Below, piece after piece: positions 11,692 to 21,361 of a DNA stretch of 64,000 nt. The stretch's first letter is position 1, and each line of letters begins with the position of its first letter. Under the pieces are notes generated by a model, which worked only from the letters and a program-made list of their open reading frames with translations, was not told the origin of the DNA and searched no databases. Source of the stretch: CAVSRC01 sp963798195 (GTDB lineage: Bacteria; Pseudomonadota; Alphaproteobacteria; Rhizobiales; Kaistiaceae); assembly GCA_963798195.1 (NCBI GenBank), contig CAWCSF010000010.1:1116001-1180000 (forward strand), read 5' to 3'. The position numbers and the translations under genes are program-made.

Positions 11692-13101
11692 ATGGCTACT
11701 GCGAAAGACGTCTTCAAAATGATCAAGGAGAAGGACGTCAAGTACGTCGATCTCCGTTTCACTGACCCGCGTGGCAAATGGCAGCACGTGACATTCGATG
11801 TCGGCATGATCGACGACGAAGCATTCAGCGACGGGCTGATGTTCGACGGCTCGTCCATTGCCGGATGGAAGGTCATCAACGAATCCGACATGAAGCTGAT
11901 GCTCGATCCGGATACGGCGTGCATCGATCCGTTCTTTGCGCAGACTACGCTGGTCATCATTTGCGATGTGGTCGAGCCGCTGACCGGTGAGCCCTACTCG
12001 CGCGATCCGCGTTCGATCGCCAAGAAGGCGATTGCCTATCTCCAGCAGAGCAAGATCGGCGACATGGCGTTCTTCGGCCCGGAGGCCGAGTTCTTCGTGT
12101 TCGACGACGTGAAGTACTCCGCCGAACCGTACAACACGGGCTTCCGCCTGGACGACGTCGAGTTGCCGACCAATTCGGCCACCGACTACGACACCGGCAA
12201 CATGGGCCACCGTGTGAAGACCAAGGGTGGCTACTTCCCGGTCCCGCCGATCAACTCGCTCCAGGACATGCGCACCGAAATGCTCGGCGCGATGGCGTCG
12301 ATGGGTGCCAAGGTCGAGAAGCACCACCACGAAGTGGCCTCGGCCCAGCACGAGCTCGGCCTGAAGTTCGGCCCGATGGTGACCATGGCCGACCACCTGC
12401 AGGTCTATAAGTACTGCATCCACAACGTCGCCCATGCCTACGGCAAGAGCGCCACGTTCATGCCGAAGCCGATCTATGGCGACAACGGCTCGGGCATGCA
12501 CGTCCATCAGTCGATCTGGAAGGGCAGCAAGCCGCTCTTCGCCGGCAAGCTCTACTCCGACCTGTCGCAGGAGTGCCTCTACTACATCGGCGGCATCATC
12601 AAGCACGCCAAGGCTCTGAACGCCTTCACCAACCCGCTGACCAACTCGTACAAGCGGCTGGTGCCGGGCTTCGAGGCGCCGGTGCTCCTCGCCTACTCCT
12701 CGCGCAACCGCTCGGCTTCGTGCCGTATCCCGGTTGCCAGCAACCCGAAGGCCAAGCGCGTCGAGGTCCGCTTCCCCGATCCGGGCGCGAACCCATACCT
12801 TGCCTTCTCGGCTCTGCTGATGGCCGGCCTCGACGGCATCCGGAACAAGATCGATCCGGGCGATCCGATGGACAAGAACCTCTACGACCTGCCGCCGAAG
12901 GAACTGAAGAAGATCCCGACGGTCTGCGGCTCGTTGCGCGAAGCGCTGTCCAGCCTCGACAAGGACCGCGCCTTCCTCAAGGCCGGCGACGTGTTCGCCG
13001 ACGACATGATCGACTCCTACATCGAGTTGAAGATGGAAGACGTCATCCGCTTCGAGCACACGCCGCACCCGGTCGAGTTCGACATGTACTATTCGGTCTG
13101 A
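11692..13101 (+). CDS. glnA: Glutamine synthetase type I
   Basis: This 469-residue dodecameric enzyme makes glutamine from glutamate, ammonia and ATP. The beta-grasp N-terminal domain is followed by the catalytic domain with FDGSSIAGW, EAEFFVFDDV, the NGSGMHVHQS region and NRSASCRIP. The adenylylation tyrosine lies in NLYDLPP near residue 398, so activity is probably controlled by GlnE and PII. The ATG at 11692 is preceded by AAGGGACG and gives the usual start MATAKDVFKMIKEKD. The frame is open further upstream but is not conserved. Transcription probably comes from the glnB promoter and ends at the strong terminator just downstream. Confidence 0.98.
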   Translation: MATAKDVFKMIKEKDVKYVDLRFTDPRGKWQHVTFDVGMIDDEAFSDGLMFDGSSIAGWKVINESDMKLMLDPDTACIDPFFAQTTLVIICDVVEPLTGEPYSRDPRSIAKKAIAYLQQSKIGDMAFFGPEAEFFVFDDVKYSAEPYNTGFRLDDVELPTNSATDYDTGNMGHRVKTKGGYFPVPPINSLQDMRTEMLGAMASMGAKVEKHHHEVASAQHELGLKFGPMVTMADHLQVYKYCIHNVAHAYGKSATFMPKPIYGDNGSGMHVHQSIWKGSKPLFAGKLYSDLSQECLYYIGGIIKHAKALNAFTNPLTNSYKRLVPGFEAPVLLAYSSRNRSASCRIPVASNPKAKRVEVRFPDPGANPYLAFSALLMAGLDGIRNKIDPGDPMDKNLYDLPPKELKKIPTVCGSLREALSSLDKDRAFLKAGDVFADDMIDSYIELKMEDVIRFEHTPHPVEFDMYYSV

Positions 13102-13130
13102 CGCGAACCGCGCCGGCCGCGAATAGGAAA

Positions 13131-13156
13131 GGGGCGCCCGCGGGCGCCCCTTTTTT
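13131..13156 (+). terminator. Rho-independent terminator of glnBA
   Basis: A ten-bp perfect stem (GGGGCGCCCG and its complement, essentially no loop) is followed by six T, 29 bases past the glnA stop. A-rich sequence upstream may make it bidirectional for the converging gene. Confidence 0.9.
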
Positions 13157-13193
13157 GTGGACCTCGACACGCCGGGGAGCCCGGCGGCCTGGC

Positions 13194-14192
13194 CTATTTC
13201 GTCTTGTTCGAGACGACCACCAACCGGCCATCGTCCAGCCCGAACACGAACGCCGGAGACGCGGATCGCATCGTGCCGATGGCCGTCGTGATGGCGGCGT
13301 CCAGCGATACGTGCGCGATCTCGCGCAGGCTCCCGCCGGCGACCGTCATGAACCGCAGCGCCCGCCGCTTGGCGTCGGGCACGGCAAGGTCGGCGATGCC
13401 GTCGCCGTTGATGCGCGCCACGGCCGACATGCCGAGTTCGGTCGAGCCGAAGATATGGTTGGAGAAGCCCGGCTCGCTGTCGACCGTCCGGAAACGCCGC
13501 CGATCCAGCGTCACCACCTCCAGCGTGCCGCCGATATGCGGCGTGATCACTGCGGCGACGTCGAGTTGCCCGTTGCCGGTGAAGTCCGCGATGCCGGCGA
13601 CGTTGAGCCAGCGGTTTGGCCGCCCGACCGGCTGCGTCGACGCCACCTCGATCAGCGTGCCGCCGGCGAGGTCGTAGATCACCATTGCCGCGCCCGCGCG
13701 CTTCGACGAGCGGATCGCCAGCACCTCGTTGCGGCCGTCACCGTCGAAGTCGGCGATCCGCGGCGCGATGTCCTCGAAGACATCGTCAGGCCCAAGCTGC
13801 ACGCTCGCCCGCCGGCCGAATACGTCCTGCACGACCATGGCGCCGCCCTCGACCTTGTCGCCGAGCGCGCCATGCGGGTAGCGGTCGGTCGGCTCGGTGT
13901 ACCAGGCGCTGGTGATGCCATCGCCATCCGCCGTGGCGACCAGCCCGTCCGGGATGCCATCGGGGTCCGTCTCCCGCTCGAACGGCTGGCCGTCCTCGAG
14001 GCAGACGATGTGTTCTGCGCACGGCGCCGCCAGGAACCAGCGATTTCCGGCCCAGGCATAAACGTCATCGCCGTCTTGCCGGACCTCGGTGACCTTGTCG
14101 GGGGCAGCTACGGGCGTCGCAACCCATTCGGCCGCTGCGCGACCGGCCGGCAGCGTGGCGAGGGCAATGAATACGATGAGGCGACCGATCAT
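13194..14192 (-). CDS. Secreted FG-GAP/VCBS-repeat protein of unknown function
   Basis: The 332-residue product has an N-terminal signal peptide (MIGRLIVFIALATLPAGRA) and a repeat-containing body. Calcium-loop-like repeats read IADFDGDGRNEVLAI, IADFTGNGQLDVAAV and ARINGDGIADLAV at spaced intervals, with degenerate copies before and after. This pattern is typical of beta-propeller FG-GAP/VCBS proteins in the periplasm or outside the cell. I used the ATG at 14192, with GGGA seven bases upstream, rather than a TTG two codons earlier. It converges on glnA and lies 79 bases downstream of valS. No enzymatic motif is visible. Binding of a ligand or partner protein is only a guess from the fold. Confidence 0.75.
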   Translation of the reverse strand: MIGRLIVFIALATLPAGRAAAEWVATPVAAPDKVTEVRQDGDDVYAWAGNRWFLAAPCAEHIVCLEDGQPFERETDPDGIPDGLVATADGDGITSAWYTEPTDRYPHGALGDKVEGGAMVVQDVFGRRASVQLGPDDVFEDIAPRIADFDGDGRNEVLAIRSSKRAGAAMVIYDLAGGTLIEVASTQPVGRPNRWLNVAGIADFTGNGQLDVAAVITPHIGGTLEVVTLDRRRFRTVDSEPGFSNHIFGSTELGMSAVARINGDGIADLAVPDAKRRALRFMTVAGGSLREIAHVSLDAAITTAIGTMRSASPAFVFGLDDGRLVVVSNKTK

Positions 14193-14271
14193 GAGCAATC
14201 CCGGGGAAAGGCTGGCCCGATCATAGCCCGATGGGGGCCGCTTGCGTCCAGTGTGGCCGCAAACCGGGTGC

Positions 14272-17001
14272 CTAGCTCGCCAGCCGCTTCAGGGCTTCTT
14301 CGATACGGGTGCGAACCTGCGTCGCCTCGGCAAGCCGCTCGCGCTGCTCCTCGACGACGTCCTCCGGCGCTTTCGCCATGAACTGGGCGTTGCCGAGCTT
14401 CGCTTCGATCTTGGCGATCTCCTTGGAGGCCTTCTCGCCTTCCTTGGAAAGGCGCGTCCGTTCGGCCTCGAAGTCGATAATCCCGGCGAGCGGCATCGAC
14501 ACCGTCGCCTCGCCGACAAGAATTTGCACCGCGCCCTTGAGCGGCGCCGACGCAAGACTGATCGCATCGACCCGGGCAAGCCGCTGGATCAGTGTCTCGT
14601 GGGCCTGCAAACGCCGGGCGCTGTTGAAGGCGGCGCCGGAGACGGAGAGGTTTACCATCGCGGCAGCCGGCACGTTCATCTCGGAACGCACCGAGCGCAC
14701 CGCGGTGATGAAGTCGATCACCCAGTTGATCTCGTCGGCCGCACCCGCATCCTCGAAGCTCGGCGCCGGCCATTCGCTCAGCGCCAGCAGCGAACGTTCG
14801 CCGGCGTCGCCGCGCGCCGCATTCGCCCACAGCTCCTCGCTGATGAACGGCATGAATGGATGGAGCATCCCGTAGATGCGGTCGAGCACCCAGACGACTG
14901 TCGCCCGTGTCTCTTCCTTTTCCTCGCCGTCCGGCCCGGCAAGCACCGGCTTGGTGAGCTCGAGATACCAGTCGCAGGTCAGGTTCCAGACAAAGCGATA
15001 GATCGCCGAGGCTGCATCGTTGAACTTGTATGCCTCGATCGCCGCGGTCACGGCCGCCGACGCGCGCGCCGTTTCGGTCGCGATCCAGCGGTTCAGCGTT
15101 GACTTGGCGGTCGATGGGTCGAACCCCGGCACCGGCTTGCACTCGTAGTGCTCGGCGAACTTCGCTGCGTTCCAGAGCTTGGTCGAGAAGTTGCGGTAGC
15201 CTTCGACCCGGCTCGCCGAAAGTTTGATGTCGCGGCCCTGCGCGGCCAGGGCCGCCAGCGTGAAACGCAGCGCGTCGGCGCCGTATTCGTCGATCAGGCT
15301 CAAGGGGTCGATGACGTTCCCCTTGCTCTTCGACATCTTGGCGCCCTTCTCGTCGCGGACGAGCGCGTGGATGTAGACGTCCCTGAAAGGCTCCTGCGGC
15401 CTGCCGTCCGCATCCTTCATGAAGTGGAGGCCCATCATCATCATGCGGGCAACCCAGAAGAAGATGATGTCGAAGCCGGTGACCAGCGCGTTGGTCGGGT
15501 AGTAGCGCGCAACCTCCGGAGTTTCGTCCGGCCAGCCCAGCGTCGAGAAGGGCCAAAGCGCCGAGGAGAACCACGTGTCCAGCACGTCCTCGTCACGCTT
15601 CAGCGGTGCGCTCTTGCCGTAATGGGCATCGGCGGCCTGTTGCGCTTCGCGATCGTTCGGCGCCACGAACACCTTGCCATCGGGCCCGTACCACGCGGGT
15701 ATCTGATGACCCCACCACAGCTGGCGCGAGACGCACCACGGCTTGATGTTCTCCATCCAGTCGAAATACGTCTTCTCCCAGACCGCCGGGATGATCGTCG
15801 TGCGTCCCTCGCGAACGGAAGCGAGCGCGGGCTTCGCCAGCGTCGCGGCGTCCACGTACCACTGGTCGGTCAGGTACGGCTCGATGATCGTCGTCTTCGA
15901 CTTCTCGTCGTGCGGCACGCCATGAACATGGTCCTCGATCTTCTCGACCAGGCCCTGGGCCTCCATCATCTCGACGATGCGCTTGCGCGCGGCGAACCGG
16001 TCGAGACCGTTCAGGGCCTCGACCGTCTCCGTCAACTTCGGCGTCGCGGGAATACCATCGTTGAAGTCGGCATTGCCCTCCAGGACGACCTTCGCTTCGG
16101 TGTCGAAGATGTTGACCATGGCAAGGTCATGCCGCTTGCCGACTTCGAAATCGTTGAAATCGTGCGCGGGCGTGATTTTCACCGCGCCGGAACCGGTCTC
16201 GGGATCGGCGTAGGTGTCGCCGACGATCTTCAGCTTCCGGCCGACCAGCGGCAGGATTGCGTATTTGCCGATGAGATCCTTGTAGCGCTCGTCGTCGGGA
16301 TGCACCGCCACGCCGGTATCGCCGAGCATCGTCTCCGGGCGGGTGGTGGCGACAGTGATGAACCGGTCCGGCTCGCCCTCGATCGGATATTTGAAGTGCC
16401 AGAGGTGGCCCTTCAACTCGATGGTCTCGACCTCGAGATCGGAAATCGCGGTCTGCAGGTTCGGGTCCCAGTTGACCAGCCGCTTGTCCTTGTAGATCAG
16501 CCCCTCGCGGTAAAGTTCGACGAACACCTTGATGACGGCCTTCGACAGGCCCTCGTCCATGGTGAAGCGTTCGCGGCTCCAGTCGCAGGAGGCGCCGAGC
16601 CGCTTGAGCTGGTTGAGGATCAGCCCGCCCAACTCCGCTTTCCAGGCCCAGACTTTCTCGAGGAACTTCTCGCGGCCAATGGCCCGGCGTCCCGGCTCCT
16701 GCCGCTCCATCATCTGCCGCTCGACCACCATCTGCGTGGCGATTCCGGCGTGATCCATGCCCGGCTGCCACAGCACGTCGCGGCCGCGCATGCGCTCGAA
16801 GCGCACCAGGATGTCCTGGAGCGTATTGTTCAGCGCGTGTCCGATATGCAGCGAACCGGTGACATTCGGCGGCGGAATGACAATCGAATAAGGCTTGGCG
16901 CCCGGCTTGGCGCCGGCGCCTGCCCTGAACGCGCCTGCGTTCTCCCACGCCTCGTAGATGCGTGGTTCAGACGCCCCCGCGTCAAAGGTCTTGTCGAGCA
17001 T
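14272..17001 (-). CDS. valS: Valyl-tRNA synthetase
   Basis: This 909-residue class Ia synthetase charges tRNA-Val. HIGH is at residues 52-55 (GSLHIGHALNNT), the CP1 editing domain lies at about 190-350, and KMSKS is at 555-559 (GAKMSKSKGNV). The anticodon-binding domain and a C-terminal coiled-coil arm (about 840-909) complete it. Length is in the normal range for bacteria. popZ lies 93 bases upstream on the same strand, and the FG-GAP gene follows downstream. No T-box or other leader signal is apparent. Identity is certain. Confidence 0.98.
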   Translation of the reverse strand: MLDKTFDAGASEPRIYEAWENAGAFRAGAGAKPGAKPYSIVIPPPNVTGSLHIGHALNNTLQDILVRFERMRGRDVLWQPGMDHAGIATQMVVERQMMERQEPGRRAIGREKFLEKVWAWKAELGGLILNQLKRLGASCDWSRERFTMDEGLSKAVIKVFVELYREGLIYKDKRLVNWDPNLQTAISDLEVETIELKGHLWHFKYPIEGEPDRFITVATTRPETMLGDTGVAVHPDDERYKDLIGKYAILPLVGRKLKIVGDTYADPETGSGAVKITPAHDFNDFEVGKRHDLAMVNIFDTEAKVVLEGNADFNDGIPATPKLTETVEALNGLDRFAARKRIVEMMEAQGLVEKIEDHVHGVPHDEKSKTTIIEPYLTDQWYVDAATLAKPALASVREGRTTIIPAVWEKTYFDWMENIKPWCVSRQLWWGHQIPAWYGPDGKVFVAPNDREAQQAADAHYGKSAPLKRDEDVLDTWFSSALWPFSTLGWPDETPEVARYYPTNALVTGFDIIFFWVARMMMMGLHFMKDADGRPQEPFRDVYIHALVRDEKGAKMSKSKGNVIDPLSLIDEYGADALRFTLAALAAQGRDIKLSASRVEGYRNFSTKLWNAAKFAEHYECKPVPGFDPSTAKSTLNRWIATETARASAAVTAAIEAYKFNDAASAIYRFVWNLTCDWYLELTKPVLAGPDGEEKEETRATVVWVLDRIYGMLHPFMPFISEELWANAARGDAGERSLLALSEWPAPSFEDAGAADEINWVIDFITAVRSVRSEMNVPAAAMVNLSVSGAAFNSARRLQAHETLIQRLARVDAISLASAPLKGAVQILVGEATVSMPLAGIIDFEAERTRLSKEGEKASKEIAKIEAKLGNAQFMAKAPEDVVEEQRERLAEATQVRTRIEEALKRLAS

Positions 17002-17094
17002 TTATGGTCCCGGATATGCCGCCGATGTCATTGACTGAGCGGTGTAAATCGAAACGGCGGGGGGAAGTCAATCGCGCCCGCCGGGCGGAGCCGG

Positions 17095-17805
17095 TCAGCG
17101 CCGGCCGCGCGAAACCCGCTCGATTTCCTCACGGACAAGCCGCTCGACCATGCCGGGCAGGTTGTCGTCCAGCCAGGTGCGCAACATCGGCCGCAAAAGC
17201 TCTTCGACCGTCTGGTCGACGTCGCGCATGCCCCGCGCGGCGATCTCGCGCGCGAGGTCGCTGAACGAGGCCGACACAGCCGCATTTGCACGCGGGGAAA
17301 GCAGGCCCCGCGAAGGCTGCTCGCCCTGTGGCGGCTGTTCCGGCTCTGGGGCTTCGGCGGCAGCGGTCTCGACACGCGGCGGCGGGTCGAGCATCACAGG
17401 ACGTTCGGGTACCGGTATCTGCCGCGGGCGCGCCACGGCCATCTCGGGACGCGGGCGCGGCTTCTGGCCCGGCGCAGTCTCGGCGCGAACCTCGTCTGGA
17501 TCTACTTTCTGCAACGCCTGCGCAATCGCGCGCTCGACCCCGTCGTGAATTTCGGCATCTGCTTCCCGGGCGGCGTCCTGTTCCGCAGCCGTCGGGGTCA
17601 ACGCGCTGTCGACGATCTTGCTGACCGGGAACGGACTGACGACGGACGGCTTGCGTGCGGCGGGCGCTTCCGGACCAGCGCCCGTCGTGGACCGCGCGGC
17701 CGCCACGGCACGGCGCGCCGTGTCGCCGGAGATCACCTGACGGATCGACGCCAGGATCTCTTCCACCGTCTGGTCATGGGCCACGCCCGGTTTCGACATT
17801 TTCAT
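17095..17805 (-). CDS. popZ: PopZ-family polar organising protein (DUF2497)
   Basis: This 236-residue protein has the PopZ layout. A short conserved N-terminal helix (TVEEILASIRQVISGD) is followed by a long Pro/Glu/Arg-rich disordered linker (about 40-165). A helical C-terminal oligomerisation region holds DVDQTVEELLRPMLRTWLDD and ends EEIERVSRGRR. In Caulobacter and Agrobacterium such proteins form polar networks that tether ParB/centromere and other polarity factors. The linker is moderately long compared with Caulobacter. It sits between tolC and valS, a neighbourhood shared by many Hyphomicrobiales. Two in-frame ATGs two codons apart both have the GGGG ribosome site. Confidence 0.88.
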   Translation of the reverse strand: MKMSKPGVAHDQTVEEILASIRQVISGDTARRAVAAARSTTGAGPEAPAARKPSVVSPFPVSKIVDSALTPTAAEQDAAREADAEIHDGVERAIAQALQKVDPDEVRAETAPGQKPRPRPEMAVARPRQIPVPERPVMLDPPPRVETAAAEAPEPEQPPQGEQPSRGLLSPRANAAVSASFSDLAREIAARGMRDVDQTVEELLRPMLRTWLDDNLPGMVERLVREEIERVSRGRR

Positions 17806-17898
17806 CCCCAGCTCGCCGGTTTTGCGCGCCCGGAATCGCTCGAATCGCCCATCGAGCAGACTAGCTAAATCACCCGCAAATCAAAACGGTAAGCTGCT

Positions 17899-19257
17899 TC
17901 ACCGCCCGTCCGGCGTGCGGAGGCCGTGCCATTTGTCGTGGACCTGACGATAATGGTCGGTCTCGTCATAGCGCTGGACCTTGAGGGCCAGCTTGTCCGC
18001 GTTCAGCATCCCGATCGCCGAAAGCAGCGAGTAGCTCGCCACCACGCGGTCGTGCTGCGCGGTCACCTGCGCCAGTCTGGCAGTCAATAGGTCCTGCTGC
18101 GAATTCAGCACGTCAAGGGTGGTGCTCTGACCGACCTTCTGCTGTTCGCTGACGCCTGACAGGGCCAGGTTCTGGGCATCCACCTGGGCCTGTGCGGCAG
18201 TGATCTGGGCGCGGGCCGCGTCGAGCGATCCCCAGGCCGAGATGATGGCTTGACGCACGGAAGCCAGCGCTATGTCGTGCTCGAGACGTCGCTGCCCCAG
18301 TGTCTCCTTGGCTTGCCTGACCTTCGAGTCTGTCAGGCCGCCCGTGTAGATCGGCACGCTGAGCTTGCCGACCAGCGAGGCCGTATCGGATGACGAGCCC
18401 GGGCCGCCACTGTCATCGCGGTGTGACAGCGTCCCGGTGACCGAGACGCTCGGCAGCAGCGAGCCTTCGAGGACGCTCACGTTGTAGAGGGCCACATCGA
18501 TGTTGTAGGCGGCGGCGAGGATCGACGGGTTTTTAGCGATGCCGGCGGCCAGTGCTGCATCGAGCGAGCGCGGCAGCATTGCGTCGACCGGGCGTGCGGT
18601 TCCGAGGCTGCGCGGCCGGTGGCCGACGATCTGTTCGTAGGTCGCGATAGCCGCGTTTACCTGCGCGACGGCAGCGTTGTATTGCGATTGACCCGCGGCC
18701 CGCCGCGCGTTCGTCTGCGCCACGTCGGTTCGCGTGCCCTCGCCAACCTTCAGCCGATCGTCGGCGGCTTTGAGCAACTGGCCGAGGAAATCGACGTTCT
18801 GCCGCTGCAGGTTGAGGTTCGCCTGGGCCTGGACGAGATCCATGAACGCGGTCACGGCCGAGAGCAGCGTGCTCTGCTCGGACGAGCGCAGGCCCTCACG
18901 GCCAGCCAGCACGGCCGTCTCGGCCATCTTCACCGAGTTCTTGGTGCGGAAGCCGAGGAAGATCGGCTGCTCGACACTGATCGAGACGCCGCGTGGGTAG
19001 GTCGTGCCCGATCCGCTGCGGGAGATTCCGAGGTCCGCGCTGCCCATCACCGTCGGCCGATACCCGGACAGCGCCTGCGGCACCCCCTCGTCCGTTGCGC
19101 GCAAGAGGGCGCGTTGGGCATTGAGGGTCGGATTGTTGGCATATGCAGATGCAAGCGCCTCGGCCAGGGACTCGGCCCCGGCGGGCGTCAGCAACAGGAA
19201 AAACGAGGCGGCAACAGCTCCAGCCGCCGCCAGCCCGGAACGCAAAAACCGCACCAC
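17899..19257 (-). CDS. tolC: TolC-family outer-membrane efflux channel
   Basis: This ~452-residue channel forms the outer-membrane and periplasmic tunnel for type I secretion and RND efflux. A signal peptide (RSGLAAAGAVAASFFLLL, cleavage after AGA) precedes two structural repeats of the coiled-coil/barrel fold, with motifs such as LAEALASAYANNPTLNAQRA and a second repeat near residue 260. I chose a GTG at 19255-19257 after a GTGGGGTA site because it places the signal peptide directly at the N-terminus. The frame remains open another 27 codons upstream. It lies between the Pcm-like gene and popZ, and could partner the RND adaptor at the window start. Confidence 0.9.
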   Translation of the reverse strand: MVRFLRSGLAAAGAVAASFFLLLTPAGAESLAEALASAYANNPTLNAQRALLRATDEGVPQALSGYRPTVMGSADLGISRSGSGTTYPRGVSISVEQPIFLGFRTKNSVKMAETAVLAGREGLRSSEQSTLLSAVTAFMDLVQAQANLNLQRQNVDFLGQLLKAADDRLKVGEGTRTDVAQTNARRAAGQSQYNAAVAQVNAAIATYEQIVGHRPRSLGTARPVDAMLPRSLDAALAAGIAKNPSILAAAYNIDVALYNVSVLEGSLLPSVSVTGTLSHRDDSGGPGSSSDTASLVGKLSVPIYTGGLTDSKVRQAKETLGQRRLEHDIALASVRQAIISAWGSLDAARAQITAAQAQVDAQNLALSGVSEQQKVGQSTTLDVLNSQQDLLTARLAQVTAQHDRVVASYSLLSAIGMLNADKLALKVQRYDETDHYRQVHDKWHGLRTPDGR

Positions 19258-19413
19258 TGATACCCCACTCGCCGCGCCGCCAAAAACGGCGGCGTACCCT
19301 CGGACAGCACACTCTAGTCTGACCACCGTCCCGGTCAAATGGTCATGCCGTCACAAACCACAAAATCCTGACACTGCGGCGCTGATACCACAGGCGGCGA
19401 TTTGTCGCCGTGC

Positions 19414-20124
19414 CTAGAAAACGAAGGCTTTTGGCTTGCGGAAGCCGGGCAGAGGCCGGACGTCGGCGTCGAACGCGACCCGGTCGCCGATATCGCCGCC
19501 CGAGCGGGTGAAGAGCGTCGCCTGGGCCGATCGCCCGGTGCCCACAATCGCAACCAGCCGCCCGCCCTCCTTCAGTTGGTCGAGCAGTGGCCGCGGCACG
19601 ACCTCCACAGCCCCGCCGACGAAGATCACGTCATAGGGCCCCTCCGACGGGTAGCCCTCCTCCAGTGGCCCGGTAACCACCGCGACGTTGTCGATGCCCA
19701 GTTCCACCAGCGTTTCGGACGCCTTGGCGGCAAGCTCAGGGTCGGACTCAAGCGCCACCACCGAATTCGCCAGCCGCGCCAGGACGGCCGCGGAATATCC
19801 GCTGCCGCACCCGACATCGAGGGCAATATCGTGCTTGGTCACCTCGGCCAGCTGGACCAGCCGCGCGAACGGCCCCGGCTCCATCAGGTAGCGGGGAGGC
19901 TCCGTCTCCGTCTGGTCCCTGACCAGGATGTCGCGATCGATATAGGCCAGCGGACGACTTGATGCCGGCACGAAATGCTCGCGGGGCACCTCGCCCATTG
20001 CCTCGAGCACCAAGTAATCCGTGACGCTTTGCGTACGAAGCTGGGAATCCACCATCTTCGTCCGCGCCGTGGTGAAGTCGTCCATGTGCAGCCCAGAAAA
20101 CCCGCCTGTTGAAGTGTCCGTCAT
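19414..20124 (-). CDS. pcm: Protein-L-isoaspartate O-methyltransferase family protein
   Basis: This SAM-dependent methyltransferase (~236 residues) belongs to the Pcm family, which repairs isoaspartyl residues. It carries the SAM-binding motif I ALDVGCGSGYSAAVLA, the acidic loop VVALESD and the post-motif region YDVIFVGGAVEVVP. The N-terminal part MVDSQLRTQSVTDYLVLEAM is typical of the alphaproteobacterial branch, often annotated only as 'Pcm-like'; whether it acts on isoaspartate is not shown. The ATG at 20124 is used; an internal ATG at 20085 (MDDFTTARTKMVD) is an equally reasonable start. It is followed by tolC on the same strand after 156 bases, a conserved pairing. Confidence 0.88.
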   Translation of the reverse strand: MTDTSTGGFSGLHMDDFTTARTKMVDSQLRTQSVTDYLVLEAMGEVPREHFVPASSRPLAYIDRDILVRDQTETEPPRYLMEPGPFARLVQLAEVTKHDIALDVGCGSGYSAAVLARLANSVVALESDPELAAKASETLVELGIDNVAVVTGPLEEGYPSEGPYDVIFVGGAVEVVPRPLLDQLKEGGRLVAIVGTGRSAQATLFTRSGGDIGDRVAFDADVRPLPGFRKPKAFVF

Positions 20125-20229
20125 TAACGACGCCCGCCAAGGGTGACAAGCGGGACGACGAAAACACCTGAATTCATCCCGGAATGCCTTTGCCTTGAGC
20201 GGGCAACCGACTATACCGGCCCACCGGTT

Positions 20230-20303
20230 GGCCTCGTGGCAGAGCGGCCATGCACGGGACTGCAAATCCCGCTACCCCGGTTCGACTCCGGGCGAGGCCT
20301 CCA
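20230..20303 (+). tRNA. tRNA-Cys (GCA)
   Basis: A 74-base cloverleaf on the plus strand has acceptor GGCCTCG/CGAGGCC, anticodon stem GGGA/TCCC and loop CTGCAAA (anticodon GCA), with CCA encoded at 20301-20303. It lies 31 bases before cobC. Confidence 0.97.
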
Positions 20304-20334
20304 ACCGGCCCCTATCTTCGATCCGGGAAGCGTC

Positions 20335-21361
20335 ATGGCTGAGGCCCCCATTTCGCCCGCGCCGAAGCACGGCGGCAACCTTGCCTGGGCCGAGCGGCGC
20401 TACGGCCGCCCGCCGTCCGGCTGGCTCGATCTTTCCACCGGCATCAATCCCAATCCGTGGCCGGCGCCAACAATCCCCCCCGCCGCTCTCCATCGCCTGC
20501 CGCAGGCGGACGCGGTTGCCGCACTGCTCTCCGCCGCCCGCGACGCGTACGCGATTCCCGAGGGCGTCGAACTGCTGGCCGTCCCCGGCAGCGAGATCGC
20601 CATCCGCCTGCTGCCCCTGTCGCGCCGCCCGGCAGCGTCGCCATCGTCTCGCCGACCTACGGCAGCCACGAAGCCGCGTGGCGCAACGCCGGCCGCGCCG
20701 TCGTCGCGATCCCGGACATCGACGACCTGCCGGCGGACACAGCCATCGCGGTCCTCGCCAACCCCAACAACCCGGACGGCCGCCGCGTCGCACCCGACCG
20801 GCTCGCCGCCATCGCCCGCGACCTCGGCCGCAAGGGCGGCTTGCTCGTCGTGGACGAAGCCTTCGCCGACGTCGCGCCGGAGGTCAGCCTGGCGCCCGCA
20901 TCTCGCCGGGCTGCCCGCGATCGTGCTGCGCTCCCTCGGCAAGTTCTACGGCCTCCCCGGCCTGCGCCTCGGCTTCGTCGCCGGCGCCGCCGCCGTGATC
21001 GCGCCCCTCGCCACACTTCTCGGCGACTGGCCCGTCAGCGGCCCGGCGCTTGCCCTCGGCACCAGCCGCCCTCGAAGACGACGCATGGCGCACCGCGACG
21101 CGGCAGGGCTTGGCACAAGCCGCCGGCCGGCTGCGCGACCTGCTCACCGCCCACGGCCTCGCTCTCGTCGGCGGCACCGATCTGTTCGCCCTCGCCGAAC
21201 ACGCCGACGCCGGCCGCATCCACGCCGCGCTCGCCCGCGACGGAATCTGGACGCGCGCGTTCGAGGCCCACCTGCGCTGGCTGCGCATCGGTCTGCCGCC
21301 GGACGATGCCGCCTTCGCGCGCCTCGACGCGGCGCTCCGCTCCGTCATGGCTGCGGCGTAA
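20335..21361 (+). pseudogene. cobC: Threonine-phosphate decarboxylase (CobC-type), frameshifted
   Basis: This PLP enzyme of the aminotransferase class I/II fold makes aminopropanol phosphate for the cobalamin side chain. Conserved pieces are KHGGNLAWAERRYG, WLDLSTGINPNPWP, VLANPNNPDGRR, LLVVDEAFAD and LRSLGKFYGLPGLRLGF, where SLGK holds the PLP lysine. They lie in three different frames, joined by shifts near 20,626 (one base missing), 20,898 and 21,062 (one extra base each). Without these the protein would be about 340 residues and normal. Its last 17 bases overlap the 3' end of btuD on the other strand. It lies just after tRNA-Cys. Confidence 0.85.

Noticed and set aside
13194..14192. Integrin-like adhesin or toxin role for the FG-GAP protein
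   Set aside because: Only repeat loops and a signal peptide are visible; no enzymatic, adhesion-specific or secretion-system partner supports such a role.
15148..17034. Very long open frame on the plus strand opposite valS (and similar ones opposite lon, clpX, btuC, glnA)
   Set aside because: High GC content makes antisense frames long; none has a recognisable domain, sensible composition or ribosome site, while the opposite strand encodes certain genes.
20230..20335. tRNA-Cys as an integration site for a mobile island carrying the B12 genes
   Set aside because: No integrase, no repeated tRNA 3' end and no composition change were found; the locus resembles ordinary Hyphomicrobiales B12 clusters.
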